Assembly (NCBI GenBank): GCA_020635975.1
Contig: JACJYT010000015.1
Span: 1 to 49,377, forward strand
Reading direction: 5' to 3'
Source of the DNA: Chitinophagales bacterium
Lineage (GTDB): Bacteria; Bacteroidota; Bacteroidia; Chitinophagales; UBA8649
DNA: 49,377 bases
Translations under genes and position numbers: made by a program
Part shown: in pieces, positions 17,700-26,306 of the stretch
Numbering within the stretch: position 1 is the stretch's first letter
Layout: every line of letters starts with the position of its first letter
The notes under the pieces: model-generated
Told to the model about the DNA's origin: nothing
The model's database searches: none
What the model saw: only the letters and a program-made list of their open reading frames with translations

Positions 17700-17750
17700 A
17701 GCTTTTTAATTTCCACAAAATTACATCAAAGTGCAGAAGAATCTAAAATA

Positions 17751-18569
17751 TTATTGTGCCTTAAACTTGAAGACTACATAGCCAACTTGCTTATCTCTAG
17801 CTTTATTATCGCTGGCTACATTGTTGAATTTCACCTTATAGGCTTCATTAATGGCAATTTGAACTAAGCTCGAGTTCGTCGTGGTACTATTATAACTTGT
17901 AAACTCTGCTTTTATTACGGTTCCAAACTTATCTACTGTAATTTTCACGGTAACATTTCCGAACTCATTGGTTGGATTACTCGGCTGTGGTTTACTTACT
18001 AAGCCTCTTCCATTCAAACCCCAACCTTTACCATCGCTACCTAGGCCACTTCCGGCTATATCTCCGTATATGTCCGATTCTAAATTTCCATCGGGGTTGC
18101 CCTGATCTCCACTGGAGTTTCCTGTTCCTTGATTAGGATTATTGGCACCATTAAACATTGCATTTTGATTAACCGAAGGGGCAGGAGTAGTTTCTTGTAC
18201 CACTTGTGGCGTGGTAGTTGCATTATTGGTCGTATTGTTTGCAGGCTTAACACTCACATTTTCTGATGCGTTAACATTAGTTTCTACGATATCTTGAGTA
18301 GCGCTTTCTATTTCTGCTTCCGAAGCACTTTCTACCGTCTCTTGACTACTGGTTTCCTCTACAATCTCTTGGTTATCGGAAGTTGGAATATTGTCGGGAT
18401 TCATGCCACTATCTACATAACCCAAGTTAACCATAACCCCCATATTGCTCATTTCTTCATTCTTTTCACATTTCAAAGTAAAAAGCAGAAGTAGGCATAG
18501 AATGGTATAGGCCGTTGCTGTGCCTTTAGCAATTCTATCTCCTCTTTTATTTTCTATAGCTAGGTTCAT
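17751..18569 (-). CDS. tonB: TonB-family energy transducer
   Basis: 272 residues: a cytoplasmic start, one transmembrane helix (about 18-34), a long linker rich in Asn, Thr, Gln and Glu (about 50-200) and a C-terminal TonB-like domain (FGNVTVKITVDKFGTVIKAEF to the end at VFKFKAQ). The linker is Asn/Thr-rich rather than the Pro-Lys/Glu-Pro type of enteric TonB. It should span the periplasm and pass proton-motive energy from ExbB-ExbD to outer-membrane receptors such as those at 1-2846. It is the third gene after exbB and exbD, 35 nt after exbD. Confidence 0.88.
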   Translation of the reverse strand: MNLAIENKRGDRIAKGTATAYTILCLLLLFTLKCEKNEEMSNMGVMVNLGYVDSGMNPDNIPTSDNQEIVEETSSQETVESASEAEIESATQDIVETNVNASENVSVKPANNTTNNATTTPQVVQETTPAPSVNQNAMFNGANNPNQGTGNSSGDQGNPDGNLESDIYGDIAGSGLGSDGKGWGLNGRGLVSKPQPSNPTNEFGNVTVKITVDKFGTVIKAEFTSYNSTTTNSSLVQIAINEAYKVKFNNVASDNKARDKQVGYVVFKFKAQ

Positions 18570-18604
18570 AATTATAAGATGCGAATCTTCGGAAATTCCA
18601 TAAT

Positions 18605-19000
18605 TTATTTCATCGGTTTTGTTGCTAGGATCATAGAAACCTTCAGTTGATTTCCAATATCGAGAATTTCTACTGCCTTTTCTAAGGAAACATCCTTATC
18701 AATTTTAAGCACTACCGTGGTTTCATCGCTATTACTTTTGGCAATTTCTGCACTCAAAGTAGATTTCAAATCCTCAAACATAACCACTTGACTATTAACC
18801 ATGTATGTTAAATCTTTACTTAAAGAAACCGAGATGGATTTACTTGCTGGGGTTTTACCCGTAGCATTTGGTAAGATTAACTTAAGGGCATTGGGCATTT
18901 CGGAGTTGATTACGAAAAATATCAAAAGTAAAAAGATGATATCGGTCAAAGAGGCCATACTAAAGGCGGCACTTGCTTTATTTCTTCGTTTAAATTTCAT
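18605..19000 (-). CDS. exbD: Biopolymer transporter ExbD/TolR
   Basis: 131 residues. It has a basic start (MKFKRRNKASAAFSMASLTD), one transmembrane helix with the essential membrane Asp (SLTDIIFLLLIFFV) and a periplasmic domain with KDLTYMVNSQVV. With ExbB it forms the proton channel that powers TonB. It lies 30 nt after exbB and 35 nt before tonB. Confidence 0.93.
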   Translation of the reverse strand: MKFKRRNKASAAFSMASLTDIIFLLLIFFVINSEMPNALKLILPNATGKTPASKSISVSLSKDLTYMVNSQVVMFEDLKSTLSAEIAKSNSDETTVVLKIDKDVSLEKAVEILDIGNQLKVSMILATKPMK

Positions 19001-19030
19001 AGTAAATTCTTTAGTTTAAAATTCTAAGAA

Positions 19031-19729
19031 CTACTTAGAAGGTTCTTGTAATAAATCAACAAATTCTATACTTGCTGCTTCCATTTTAAGCGCCACCTTA
19101 TCGAGCATAGAAGCAAGAAGGTTGTAAGCAACATAACTTAAGATGCCGGCAGCCAATCCAAAAGCTGTGGTAAACATAGCTTCGTACAAACCTCCGGCTA
19201 AATCGCCTGCACCAGTATTGCCTTCAGCTAGATCTTTAAAGGTTTGAATCATCCCTGTTACAGTTCCCAGAAAGCCTAACATCGGAGCAGCACCAGAAAT
19301 AGTAGCAAGTACATTTAAGCCTTTTTCTAATCTACCTACTTCTAAATTCCCTTGGTTTTCAATAGCCGTTTGAATATCTTTTAAGGATTTACCTATTCGC
19401 GCAACCCCTTTTCCTATCATGTGAGCGATAGGAGAATCTGTTTTATCGCACCAATCTTTTGCACCAGCAATATTGCCATTTGCAACAAAATCCTTGATTC
19501 TGTTCATAAAATTTTCGTCGATAGATCCTGCTTTTTTTATGGCAGTATAGCGCTCTACAGAAATGTAAACGGTAATAATAGACAAAATGAAAACTAAGGC
19601 CATTATAAAAAGCCCAAAGAATCCGATTTGTCCTAGCATGTTAAAAACACTTGAGGTGGTAATTTCTGTTGTTGTTGTAGCAGTTGTATCACTAGCGGCA
19701 CTAGTAATTTGCAATAAGATAGCGTTCAT
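19031..19729 (-). CDS. exbB: MotA/TolQ/ExbB proton channel family protein
   Basis: 232 residues with three hydrophobic segments (about 35-55, 133-155 and 175-198). The conserved stretches ISGAAPMLGFLGTVTGMIQTF and LYEAMFTTAFGLAAGI are the ExbB/TolQ pore-lining helices. It forms the inner-membrane proton channel with ExbD. The N-terminal 30 residues are Thr/Ser-rich and may sit in the periplasm. It is the first gene of the cluster, and a TAnnTTTG box reads toward it at 19752-19759. Confidence 0.93.
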   Translation of the reverse strand: MNAILLQITSAASDTTATTTTEITTSSVFNMLGQIGFFGLFIMALVFILSIITVYISVERYTAIKKAGSIDENFMNRIKDFVANGNIAGAKDWCDKTDSPIAHMIGKGVARIGKSLKDIQTAIENQGNLEVGRLEKGLNVLATISGAAPMLGFLGTVTGMIQTFKDLAEGNTGAGDLAGGLYEAMFTTAFGLAAGILSYVAYNLLASMLDKVALKMEAASIEFVDLLQEPSK

Positions 19730-19751
19730 AGAGTTTTATTTAATTTGCTAA

Positions 19752-19759
19752 CAAATGTA
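19752..19759 (-). promoter_or_regulatory. -7 promoter box for exbB-exbD-tonB
   Basis: TACATTTG on the minus strand matches TAnnTTTG, 22 nt upstream of the exbB start, in the 231-nt divergent gap with gyrA. Apart from the two boxes and a short palindrome (ACTCTAGAGT, 19771-19780) I see nothing in that gap. Confidence 0.5.
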
Positions 19760-19929
19760 TTGCTTTAATAACTCTAGAGTACCTTAATTTATTGTAGTAG
19801 CAAGTTGTAATTGTCTATTTTAAAATACAAATAATACTTTGTTTAGAATTAGGAATAGCACGATTGTCTTAAAAAAGTAAAATGTTGATAATTAAAAGAT
19901 GTAGTTCTGTTTAACACTTCCAAAATGCT

Positions 19930-19937
19930 TATTTTTG
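19930..19937 (+). promoter_or_regulatory. -7 promoter box for gyrA
   Basis: TATTTTTG matches TAnnTTTG, 23 nt upstream of the gyrA ATG. Confidence 0.5.
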
Positions 19938-19960
19938 CAAGCTTGTAAATTAGATAAACT

Positions 19961-22552
19961 ATGGCTAAAGACGGAAAGATCATTCCTATTAATATTGAGG
20001 ACGAAATGAAAAGCGCATACATAGATTATTCTATGTCTGTAATTGTATCTAGAGCGATACCAGATGTTCGAGATGGCATGAAACCAGTACACAGAAGAGT
20101 ACTTTTTGGAATGAATGACCTTGGACTTGCACCAAATAAGGCGCATAAAAAATCAGCGAGAATTGTAGGAGAGGTGCTAGGAAAGTATCACCCTCATGGA
20201 GATAGTTCGGTATACGACACCATGGTAAGAATGGCTCAGCCTTGGTCGCTGCGTTACCCTTTGGTAGACGGACAAGGGAACTTTGGTTCTGTGGATGGCG
20301 ATCCACCAGCAGCAATGCGTTATACCGAAGCAAGATTTAATAGAATTGCAGAAGAGATACTTGCAGATATTGAAAAAGAAACGGTTGATTTCCAACTTAA
20401 CTTCGACGATTCATTAGAAGAGCCTAGTGTGCTACCATCAAGAATTCCGCAATTGCTCGTTAATGGTGCTTCAGGAATTGCAGTAGGTATGGCTACCAAT
20501 ATTCTACCTCACAATTTAAGCGAGGTTATTGATGGTATGAAAGCCTATATTGACAATAAGGACATTACTATTGATGAGTTGATTCAATACATTAAAGCTC
20601 CTGATTTCCCAACCGGTGGAACGATCTATGGTTACGAAGGCGTAAAAGAAGCTTTCGAAACAGGTAGAGGAAAGGTTGTTGTTAGGGGAAAAGCAATCAT
20701 TGAAAACAATGATGGAACCAGAGATAAGATAATCATCAATGAGATTCCTTACCAAGTTAACAAAGCCACTTTAATTCAGAAAATTTCTGAATTGGTTCAT
20801 GAAGATAAAATTGATGGTATTGCAGATATCAACGACGAATCGGATAGAGATGGAATGCGTATTGTAATTGATTTGAAGAGAGAAGCTATTCCAAACATTG
20901 TTCTAAATACCTTATACAAATTAACGCAGTTACAAACTTCCTATGGAGTTAATAATATAGCTTTAGTTGATGGTCGTCCGCGCCTATTAAATCTTAAAGA
21001 ATTAATTCAATACTTTATTGAGTTCAGACACGATGTTGTTGTTAGAAGAACCAAATTTGAGTTAAGAAAAGCAGAAGAAAGAGCGCACATCCTAGAAGGT
21101 TTAATTATAGCATCTGACAATATTGATGAAGTAATTAAAATAATCAGAGCTTCTAGCAATACGGAGGATGCAAGAGCCAATTTGATGGAGCGTTTCGCTT
21201 TATCGGATCTACAGTCGAGAGCGATTGTAGAAATGCGTTTACGTCAGTTAACTGGCTTAGAGCAAGACAAGTTACGTTCTGAGTATGAGGAAATTATGAA
21301 AACGATAGCTCGTTTGAAAGAAATTTTAGAGAGTCAAGAATTGCGTTACGAAATTATAAAAACGGAATTAGACGAAATTAAGGAGAAATATGGCGATGAA
21401 AGAAGAACAAACATTGAGTTTGCTGCTGGCGACATTGACATAACCGACTTAATTGCAGATGAGCCTGTGGTAGTGACAATTTCGCACCTAGGCTATATGA
21501 AACGCACTCCAGCAACTGAATTTAAGACACAAAACAGAGGTGGCAAAGGATCGAAGGGAGGAACTACGCGAGATGAAGATTTCATCGAACATATGTTCAC
21601 AGCAACAGCACACAACTATCTCTTATTATTTACCGAGAAAGGAAGATGTTTCTGGATGAAGGTGTACGAAATTCCTGAAGGAAGTAAGACATCTAAGGGA
21701 AGGGCTTTGCAAAACCTAATCAACATTCCATCCGACGATAATATCCTAGCTTATATACCAATTAAGGATTTAAAGGATGAGGAATTCTTAGATTCTCATT
21801 ACATCTTATTTGCTACAAAACTTGGTACCGTTAAGAAAACGCCAATCAGAGATTATTCTAGAGTTAGAACCAATGGTGTTAATGCGATCAATATTAGAGA
21901 AGAAGATAGCCTAGTTAGAGTAGCGTTAACTACTGGGGATAGCGAGGTAGTAATGGCCACAAGACAAGGTAGAGCGGTTCGTTTTGACGAAAGTCATGTT
22001 CGCTCTATGGGTAGAACTGCAACGGGCGTTAGAGGTGTTACTTTAGCAGCTAAAGATGACGAGGTTATCGGAATGATTACGGCCAATAAAGAAGATAAGG
22101 ATGTCACTATTTTAGTGGTTTCGGAGAATGGCTATGGTAAGAGAACTGCTTTAGATGAATTTAATGAAGAAACTAAAGAATGGGAAGCCGTTTATCGAAT
22201 TACAAAGCGAGGTGGAAAAGGGGTGAAAACCATGAACCTTACGGAGAAAACTGGTAAATTGATTAGCATTAGAGAAGTGACCGACAATGACGACTTAATG
22301 ATAATCAACAAGTCGGGTATTGCTATTCGTTTAGAATTAGACCGTGTGAGCGTATTGGGAAGAGCAACGCAAGGAGTTCGACTCATCTCGCTAAAAGGCA
22401 ACGATAGTATTGCTGCAATTAGCATTATTAAAGACGGAAAAACCCAACGTTTAGAAGAAGAGGCAAATTCTTTGGAAGCTGCAGAAGGAGAGGAGAATGA
22501 AGGAGGAGAGGAGACTGCAAGTGAAGAAGGGGAAGCTAAAGGAGAAGAATAG
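19961..22552 (+). CDS. gyrA: DNA gyrase subunit A
   Basis: 863 residues. The catalytic tyrosine is Y121 in AAMRYTE. The quinolone-determining region reads HPHGDSSVYDT, with Ser82 and Asp86 at the positions where resistance changes occur, so it looks wild type. The C-terminal pinwheel carries a GyrA-box in the form QNRGGKG (usually QRRGGKG), which supports GyrA over ParC. The last 40 residues are a Glu/Gly-rich acidic tail, as often seen in this phylum. With GyrB, absent here, it introduces negative supercoils. It has its own promoter box, and a TPR protein gene follows. Confidence 0.97.
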   Translation: MAKDGKIIPINIEDEMKSAYIDYSMSVIVSRAIPDVRDGMKPVHRRVLFGMNDLGLAPNKAHKKSARIVGEVLGKYHPHGDSSVYDTMVRMAQPWSLRYPLVDGQGNFGSVDGDPPAAMRYTEARFNRIAEEILADIEKETVDFQLNFDDSLEEPSVLPSRIPQLLVNGASGIAVGMATNILPHNLSEVIDGMKAYIDNKDITIDELIQYIKAPDFPTGGTIYGYEGVKEAFETGRGKVVVRGKAIIENNDGTRDKIIINEIPYQVNKATLIQKISELVHEDKIDGIADINDESDRDGMRIVIDLKREAIPNIVLNTLYKLTQLQTSYGVNNIALVDGRPRLLNLKELIQYFIEFRHDVVVRRTKFELRKAEERAHILEGLIIASDNIDEVIKIIRASSNTEDARANLMERFALSDLQSRAIVEMRLRQLTGLEQDKLRSEYEEIMKTIARLKEILESQELRYEIIKTELDEIKEKYGDERRTNIEFAAGDIDITDLIADEPVVVTISHLGYMKRTPATEFKTQNRGGKGSKGGTTRDEDFIEHMFTATAHNYLLLFTEKGRCFWMKVYEIPEGSKTSKGRALQNLINIPSDDNILAYIPIKDLKDEEFLDSHYILFATKLGTVKKTPIRDYSRVRTNGVNAINIREEDSLVRVALTTGDSEVVMATRQGRAVRFDESHVRSMGRTATGVRGVTLAAKDDEVIGMITANKEDKDVTILVVSENGYGKRTALDEFNEETKEWEAVYRITKRGGKGVKTMNLTEKTGKLISIREVTDNDDLMIINKSGIAIRLELDRVSVLGRATQGVRLISLKGNDSIAAISIIKDGKTQRLEEEANSLEAAEGEENEGGEETASEEGEAKGEE

Positions 22553-22559
22553 TTTTTCG

Positions 22560-22567
22560 TATTTTTG
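22560..22567 (+). promoter_or_regulatory. -7 promoter box for the TPR protein gene
   Basis: TATTTTTG matches TAnnTTTG. Its last three bases are the TTG that a gene finder would take as a start codon, which decides the start of the next gene at 22610. Confidence 0.5.
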
Positions 22568-22609
22568 GCAAAATATTTGAAAGTAATTAGTAAACAAAAT
22601 ATAAAAAGA

Positions 22610-23749
22610 ATGAAAAAAGCAATTTTAATTACAGCAATACTTTTTGCGGCTATACAAATTTCTTTTGCGCAAAGCAGTAAGGTAATGGCGGCATATAACT
22701 ATCTTGACGAATACAAGTTAGGAAAGGACGGCGAAGATTTAGTAAATGCAAAAGAAGCCATTGATGCTGCCTGCTTAAATGAGACTACGAGTATTCAAGC
22801 AAAAACTTGGTATTACAAAGGACTTATTTATCAATTATTAGCCAAGGACGAATTATTAAGCAAGACAGACCCAAATTTCATGTCTGAAGCCTTAAGTGCT
22901 TATGAGAAGGCATTAAGCTTGGACGATAAGAAGTTTAGAAATACGGATGATGCTTTACTTTATATTAAGCAAATCTCTGGAGATGTGTTTAATAGCGGCG
23001 TAGATGCTTATCAGAAAAGCGATTTCAACAAAGCCTATAAGGACTTTTATGCTATGAAGGATATCAACAAAACCTTAACTAAGTTTGGAATTGATTTAGT
23101 GGTAGATACCGAAAGATGCCTATCGAATGCTGCTTCAGCGGCAGAATCTGCTGGCATGAATAAAGAAGCTATTGCGGCTTACGAAGAGTTAATTGGCATG
23201 AACAAGAAGGCTGAATATTATCGTTTAGCTGCTAATTTATACAAGGCAGAAGGAGATAAAACTAAGGCGATGAGCTTATTAGATCAAGCTGCCGAGTTAT
23301 ATCCAGATGACGTTAACATAGTAATTGATCAATTAAATTACTATATCGAGGATAATAAACTTAACGAAGCCATTGATAAATTAGATAAAGCAATTGCCTT
23401 GCAACCTGAGAATGATATGTTGTACTTTGTAAAGGGAAATGCTTATGACAAGAATGGCGATGTGGAATTGGCGATTGTGGAATATGAGAAAGCAATTTCT
23501 ATTAATCCAAAGAACGATAAAGCCTTGTATAATGCTGGAGCTATGTATTTTTTAGGTGCCAACGAGTACATTAAGCAAATGAACGAGTTAAATTATAACG
23601 AGACTAAAAAGTACAATGAATTGGATGCTAAAAGACGTGAGTTATACTTGAAGGCGAAGCCTTACTTCGAAAAGGTGCTAGAGTTAATACCGGATGATGA
23701 AGCTAGTCAGAAGGCGCTATTCAAAATTAATTCTGCTTTAAAAGATTAA
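22610..23749 (+). CDS. Exported TPR-repeat protein
   Basis: 379 residues from the ATG at 22610, which begins a signal peptide (MKKAILITAILFAAIQISFA). The frame is open from a TTG at 22565, but that TTG is part of a promoter box. The mature part is almost wholly helical, with several TPR units, for example AIAAYEELIGMNKKAEYYRLAANLYKAEGDKTKA (split by 34-residue periodicity) and VELAIVEYEKAISINPKNDKALYNAGAMYF. It is probably periplasmic and acts as a binding scaffold; the partner is unknown. An intrinsic terminator follows at 23757. Confidence 0.85.
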   Translation: MKKAILITAILFAAIQISFAQSSKVMAAYNYLDEYKLGKDGEDLVNAKEAIDAACLNETTSIQAKTWYYKGLIYQLLAKDELLSKTDPNFMSEALSAYEKALSLDDKKFRNTDDALLYIKQISGDVFNSGVDAYQKSDFNKAYKDFYAMKDINKTLTKFGIDLVVDTERCLSNAASAAESAGMNKEAIAAYEELIGMNKKAEYYRLAANLYKAEGDKTKAMSLLDQAAELYPDDVNIVIDQLNYYIEDNKLNEAIDKLDKAIALQPENDMLYFVKGNAYDKNGDVELAIVEYEKAISINPKNDKALYNAGAMYFLGANEYIKQMNELNYNETKKYNELDAKRRELYLKAKPYFEKVLELIPDDEASQKALFKINSALKD

Positions 23750-23756
23750 GATAGAG

Positions 23757-23790
23757 AAGGGGAAGCTGTGGAGTTTCCCCTTTATTTTAA
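23757..23790 (+). terminator. Intrinsic terminator of the TPR protein gene
   Basis: An 11-bp stem (23757-23767 with 23772-23782, one G-U pair) with a GTGG loop, then a T-rich tract. The rest of the 217-nt gap up to 23966 holds a GACCTTTG box (23921-23928), an imperfect -7 element for the FKBP gene. Confidence 0.75.
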
Positions 23791-23966
23791 ACACACTATT
23801 TAACATAATATAAATTATAGGGAATGCACTATTATTCATATTTAGACAATAAAATCACCAAGCTAACTACAATCCAAGAACTAATTCTAAGATCCATTCG
23901 TTTCTAAAATTTTAAAAGTCGACCTTTGCACTTTATTTTAATAGTCAAAGGCTAAAAACAAGTATA

Positions 23967-24395
23967 ATGAGAACAGTACAAAACAATGACACGGTTGAAG
24001 TGCATTACACAGGAACCTTAAGCGATGGACAAATTTTCGATAGCTCTACAGGTCGTGAACCTTTAAAATTTACTATGGGCATGGGACAATTAATTCCAGG
24101 CTTCGAAGCTGGGGTTTTAAACATGCAAGTTAACGAAACTAAAAACATCCAAATTCCTTGTGCAGAAGCCTACGGAGAACGTCAAGAAGAAATGTTTCAT
24201 GAGATTCTTAAATCTCAATTACCTCAAGAAATTCAACCAGAAGTAGGTATGCCATTAATTTCTGAAGCTCCAGACGGACAACAAATGCATTTTATCATCG
24301 CTGAAGTGAAAGATGAAACCATTATTATCGACGGCAATCATCCTTTAGCTGGAAAGGATTTGAATTTTGAATTGACCGTAGTTTCTATTAGTTAA
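23967..24395 (+). CDS. FKBP-type peptidyl-prolyl isomerase, SlyD-like
   Basis: 142 residues. The FKBP core is clear in VEVHYTGTLSDGQIFDSS and MGQLIPGFEAGVLNMQVNE. An insert-in-flap chaperone domain follows (from about AEAYGERQEEMF to VGMPLISEAPDGQQ), and the FKBP strand returns with NHPLAGKDLNFELTVVSI. This domain order is that of SlyD, but the His-rich metal-binding tail of E. coli SlyD is missing. The protein is cytoplasmic, with no signal peptide, and should catalyse prolyl isomerisation and chaperone folding. It is monocistronic and followed by a strong terminator. Confidence 0.92.
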   Translation: MRTVQNNDTVEVHYTGTLSDGQIFDSSTGREPLKFTMGMGQLIPGFEAGVLNMQVNETKNIQIPCAEAYGERQEEMFHEILKSQLPQEIQPEVGMPLISEAPDGQQMHFIIAEVKDETIIIDGNHPLAGKDLNFELTVVSIS

Positions 24396-24445
24396 GTAGA
24401 TATAGGATAAAAGACTTCTAATTTAAGATTTAGAGAATCTAAGTT

Positions 24446-24480
24446 AAAAACCCTTTCTTAATTTCAAGAAAGGGTTTTTT
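24446..24480 (+). terminator. Intrinsic terminator of the SlyD-like gene
   Basis: A 14-bp perfect stem (24446-24459 with 24466-24479, loop AATTTC) ending in six T. It ends 3 nt before a TTG that is open in frame with the next gene, which makes that TTG an unlikely start. Confidence 0.88.
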
Positions 24481-24551
24481 CATTGAATAGGATAACTTAC
24501 AATCCTTCAAAATTCTATTCTCAAGCAGGCAAAATTGCCTATATTCGAAGT

Positions 24552-25724
24552 ATGAATAAGGGAAAAATAAAAGAGCAGTTTTTATTAAATCAAGACATTC
24601 ATTTTCTAAACCACGGCTCCTTTGGCGCTTGTCCCCTGCCTGTTTTTCAAGACTACCAAAAATGGCAAGCAGAATTGGAAAAAGAACCCATTCAATTCTT
24701 TACAAAAACTGGCATAAGTGCTTTGAAAGCTTCCAAAGAAGTATTTGCACAAGAATTCAATTGTTCTGTCGAAGATTTTTTCTTTACGAGTAATCCATCT
24801 ACGGCCTTCAATACCGTGGTTAAAAACTTAGATTTAAAACCAGGTGATGAAATTCTTAGCACCAATTTAGAATATGGGGCTATGGATAGAACGTGGAATT
24901 ATTACTGTCAAAAAACAGGAGCTAAGTACGTGCAACAAGAGATTCCCCTCCCCTTTTCCAACAAGGAAGAAATATTAGAGGCCTTTTGGTCGGGATACAA
25001 CAAGAATACGAAAATTGTATTTTTAAGTCACATTACAAGCAGCACAGCCTTAATCCTGCCAGTTGAAGAGATTTGTGAGAGAGCTAAAGAATTAGGTCTA
25101 ATTACGATTATAGATGGCGCTCATGTTCCGGGGCATATACCCTTAGACCTTGGTACTTTAAAGGCAGATTTCTATACTGGCGCAATGCATAAGTGGTATC
25201 TAGCGCCTAAAGGTCTGGCTTTTTTACATGTAAAAAAGGAATTTCAAGATATGCTAGATCCATTAATTGTGAGCTGGGGTTATGAGAGTGATTTCCCTAG
25301 TGGAAACAGATTTCTAGATTATCATGAATTTAATGGCACCAGAGACTTTTCGGCCCACCTATGCATGCCGAGTTTAAAACGATTTAGAGAGGACTTCGAA
25401 TGGGATGCCGCTTGTACAGCAGCTAAACAAAGAATATTAGAAATTTATCCAAAATTTTGCACCCTTCTTGGCAGTGAAGCGCTTTGTCCGCTTAGCTCCG
25501 ATTTTCTCGGTCAGATGTGCAGTATTCCCATAAACACAACGAAGCCCTTAGAACTTAAAGAAGCTTTATATAATCGTTTCCATATTGAAATTCCCATTAC
25601 AAATCTTAAATCGAAGTATTTTATTCGAATTTCCTTACAAGGCTATAATAATCAAGGAGATATAGATACTTTACACCAAGCTTTAAGGGTTTTAATGGAA
25701 GAAAACCAACTAATAAACAGTTAA
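24552..25724 (+). CDS. Class V aminotransferase, isopenicillin-N epimerase-like
   Basis: 390 residues from the ATG at 24552. The frame is open from a TTG at 24483, directly after a terminator; the ATG is preferred because family homology begins nearby at DIHFLNHGSFGACP. The PLP lysine lies in TGAMHKWYLAPKGLAFLHV, and the TIIDGAHVPGH segment holds the Asp that contacts the PLP ring. Members include isopenicillin-N epimerases and enzymes of unknown substrate; antibiotic synthesis is not implied. It is probably monocistronic. Confidence 0.85.
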   Translation: MNKGKIKEQFLLNQDIHFLNHGSFGACPLPVFQDYQKWQAELEKEPIQFFTKTGISALKASKEVFAQEFNCSVEDFFFTSNPSTAFNTVVKNLDLKPGDEILSTNLEYGAMDRTWNYYCQKTGAKYVQQEIPLPFSNKEEILEAFWSGYNKNTKIVFLSHITSSTALILPVEEICERAKELGLITIIDGAHVPGHIPLDLGTLKADFYTGAMHKWYLAPKGLAFLHVKKEFQDMLDPLIVSWGYESDFPSGNRFLDYHEFNGTRDFSAHLCMPSLKRFREDFEWDAACTAAKQRILEIYPKFCTLLGSEALCPLSSDFLGQMCSIPINTTKPLELKEALYNRFHIEIPITNLKSKYFIRISLQGYNNQGDIDTLHQALRVLMEENQLINS

Positions 25725-25754
25725 ACCCCTCTAGTAATCGGGGTTCAATTTTTG
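25724..25754 (+). terminator. Weak terminator-like stem after the aminotransferase gene
   Basis: A 6-bp stem (AACCCC 25724-25729 with GGGGTT 25740-25745) with a 10-nt loop, then CAATTTTTG. The stem is short, so efficiency is doubtful. Confidence 0.4.
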
Positions 25755-25780
25755 TCAAATTTTCTAGCAATCCTACCAAC

Positions 25781-25788
25781 TATCTTTG
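25781..25788 (+). promoter_or_regulatory. -7 promoter box with a long leader for the 100-aa secreted protein
   Basis: TATCTTTG matches TAnnTTTG but lies 157 nt upstream of the ATG at 25946, far more than the roughly 10-35 nt seen for other boxes here. I see no ORF in the intervening leader; it holds two hairpins (25902-25915 and 25924-25951). Confidence 0.45.
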
Positions 25789-25901
25789 ATTCATTCAATT
25801 ATGGATTAAGATTTAAAGTACAGATTTCCAAAATTTCGTATTCGCAATCTTTTGAAAAATTGAGTAATTCAAGGATTTCTTAGCTAGTTTTCCTATTTTT
25901 T

Positions 25902-25951
25902 TTCACTTTGGTGAAGGGCCTGGATCCATAATTAAACCAATTATTATGGAT
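25902..25951 (+). promoter_or_regulatory. Two leader hairpins, the second covering the start codon
   Basis: The first stem is TTCAC-TTTG-GTGAA (25902-25915). The second pairs ATCCATAAT (25924-25932) with ATTATGGAT (25943-25951), 9 bp around a 10-nt loop, and includes the ATG at 25946-25948. In RNA this would bury the start codon, as in thermosensor or repressor-controlled leaders. Function is inferred from position only. Confidence 0.4.
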
Positions 25952-26248
25952 AAAAATTTAAAAAAAATGATGCTACTCCTTCTTGGGATAATCATCAAAA
26001 TAAGTGTTTTTGCAACGGGTTCAATAGCAATTGAAGGACATGTGCTAACCGTAGATTATCAAAGCGACAATTACCTAATTCAGAAATTAATTGTTAAAAA
26101 TTCTAATGGCAATAATGTTCTCTATGAAAGCTATGGTTGCTACTCCAATATTTGCACTTACGATGTTGGTCCTGGTCTACCTACTTGGGTTCAAGTTTGG
26201 GTATATACAGATCACGGCGTTTTTCAGTTTAACCGAATTGCAAGTTAA
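25946..26248 (+). CDS. Small secreted protein of unknown function
   Basis: 100 residues. A basic start and a hydrophobic core (MMLLLLGIIIKISVFATG) form a signal peptide. The mature part, about 75 residues, is beta-rich with two cysteines (GCYSNIC) that could form a disulfide and aromatic residues near the end (TWVQVWVYTDHGVFQF). I do not recognise a family. No C-terminal sorting domain is present, so it is periplasmic or released by another route. It is monocistronic, with an unusually long structured leader and a 16-bp terminator stem. It opens the accessory-looking block. Confidence 0.65.
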   Translation: MDKNLKKMMLLLLGIIIKISVFATGSIAIEGHVLTVDYQSDNYLIQKLIVKNSNGNNVLYESYGCYSNICTYDVGPGLPTWVQVWVYTDHGVFQFNRIAS

Positions 26249-26264
26249 AAAACGGAGTTAAATT

Positions 26265-26306
26265 AAAGAGATAGTAAGTAAATTTAAATACTTACTGTCT
26301 CTTTTT
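26265..26306. terminator. Bidirectional terminator between convergent genes
   Basis: A 16-bp stem with one G-U pair (26265-26280 with 26289-26304), followed by T on the plus strand and TTTAATTTAA on the minus strand. The right arm includes the last codons and stop of the minus-strand gene ending at 26292. Confidence 0.8.

Noticed and set aside
24552..25724. Beta-lactam biosynthesis gene (isopenicillin-N epimerase)
   Set aside because: Only the fold and PLP motif support the family; no other beta-lactam genes are near, so the name describes similarity only.
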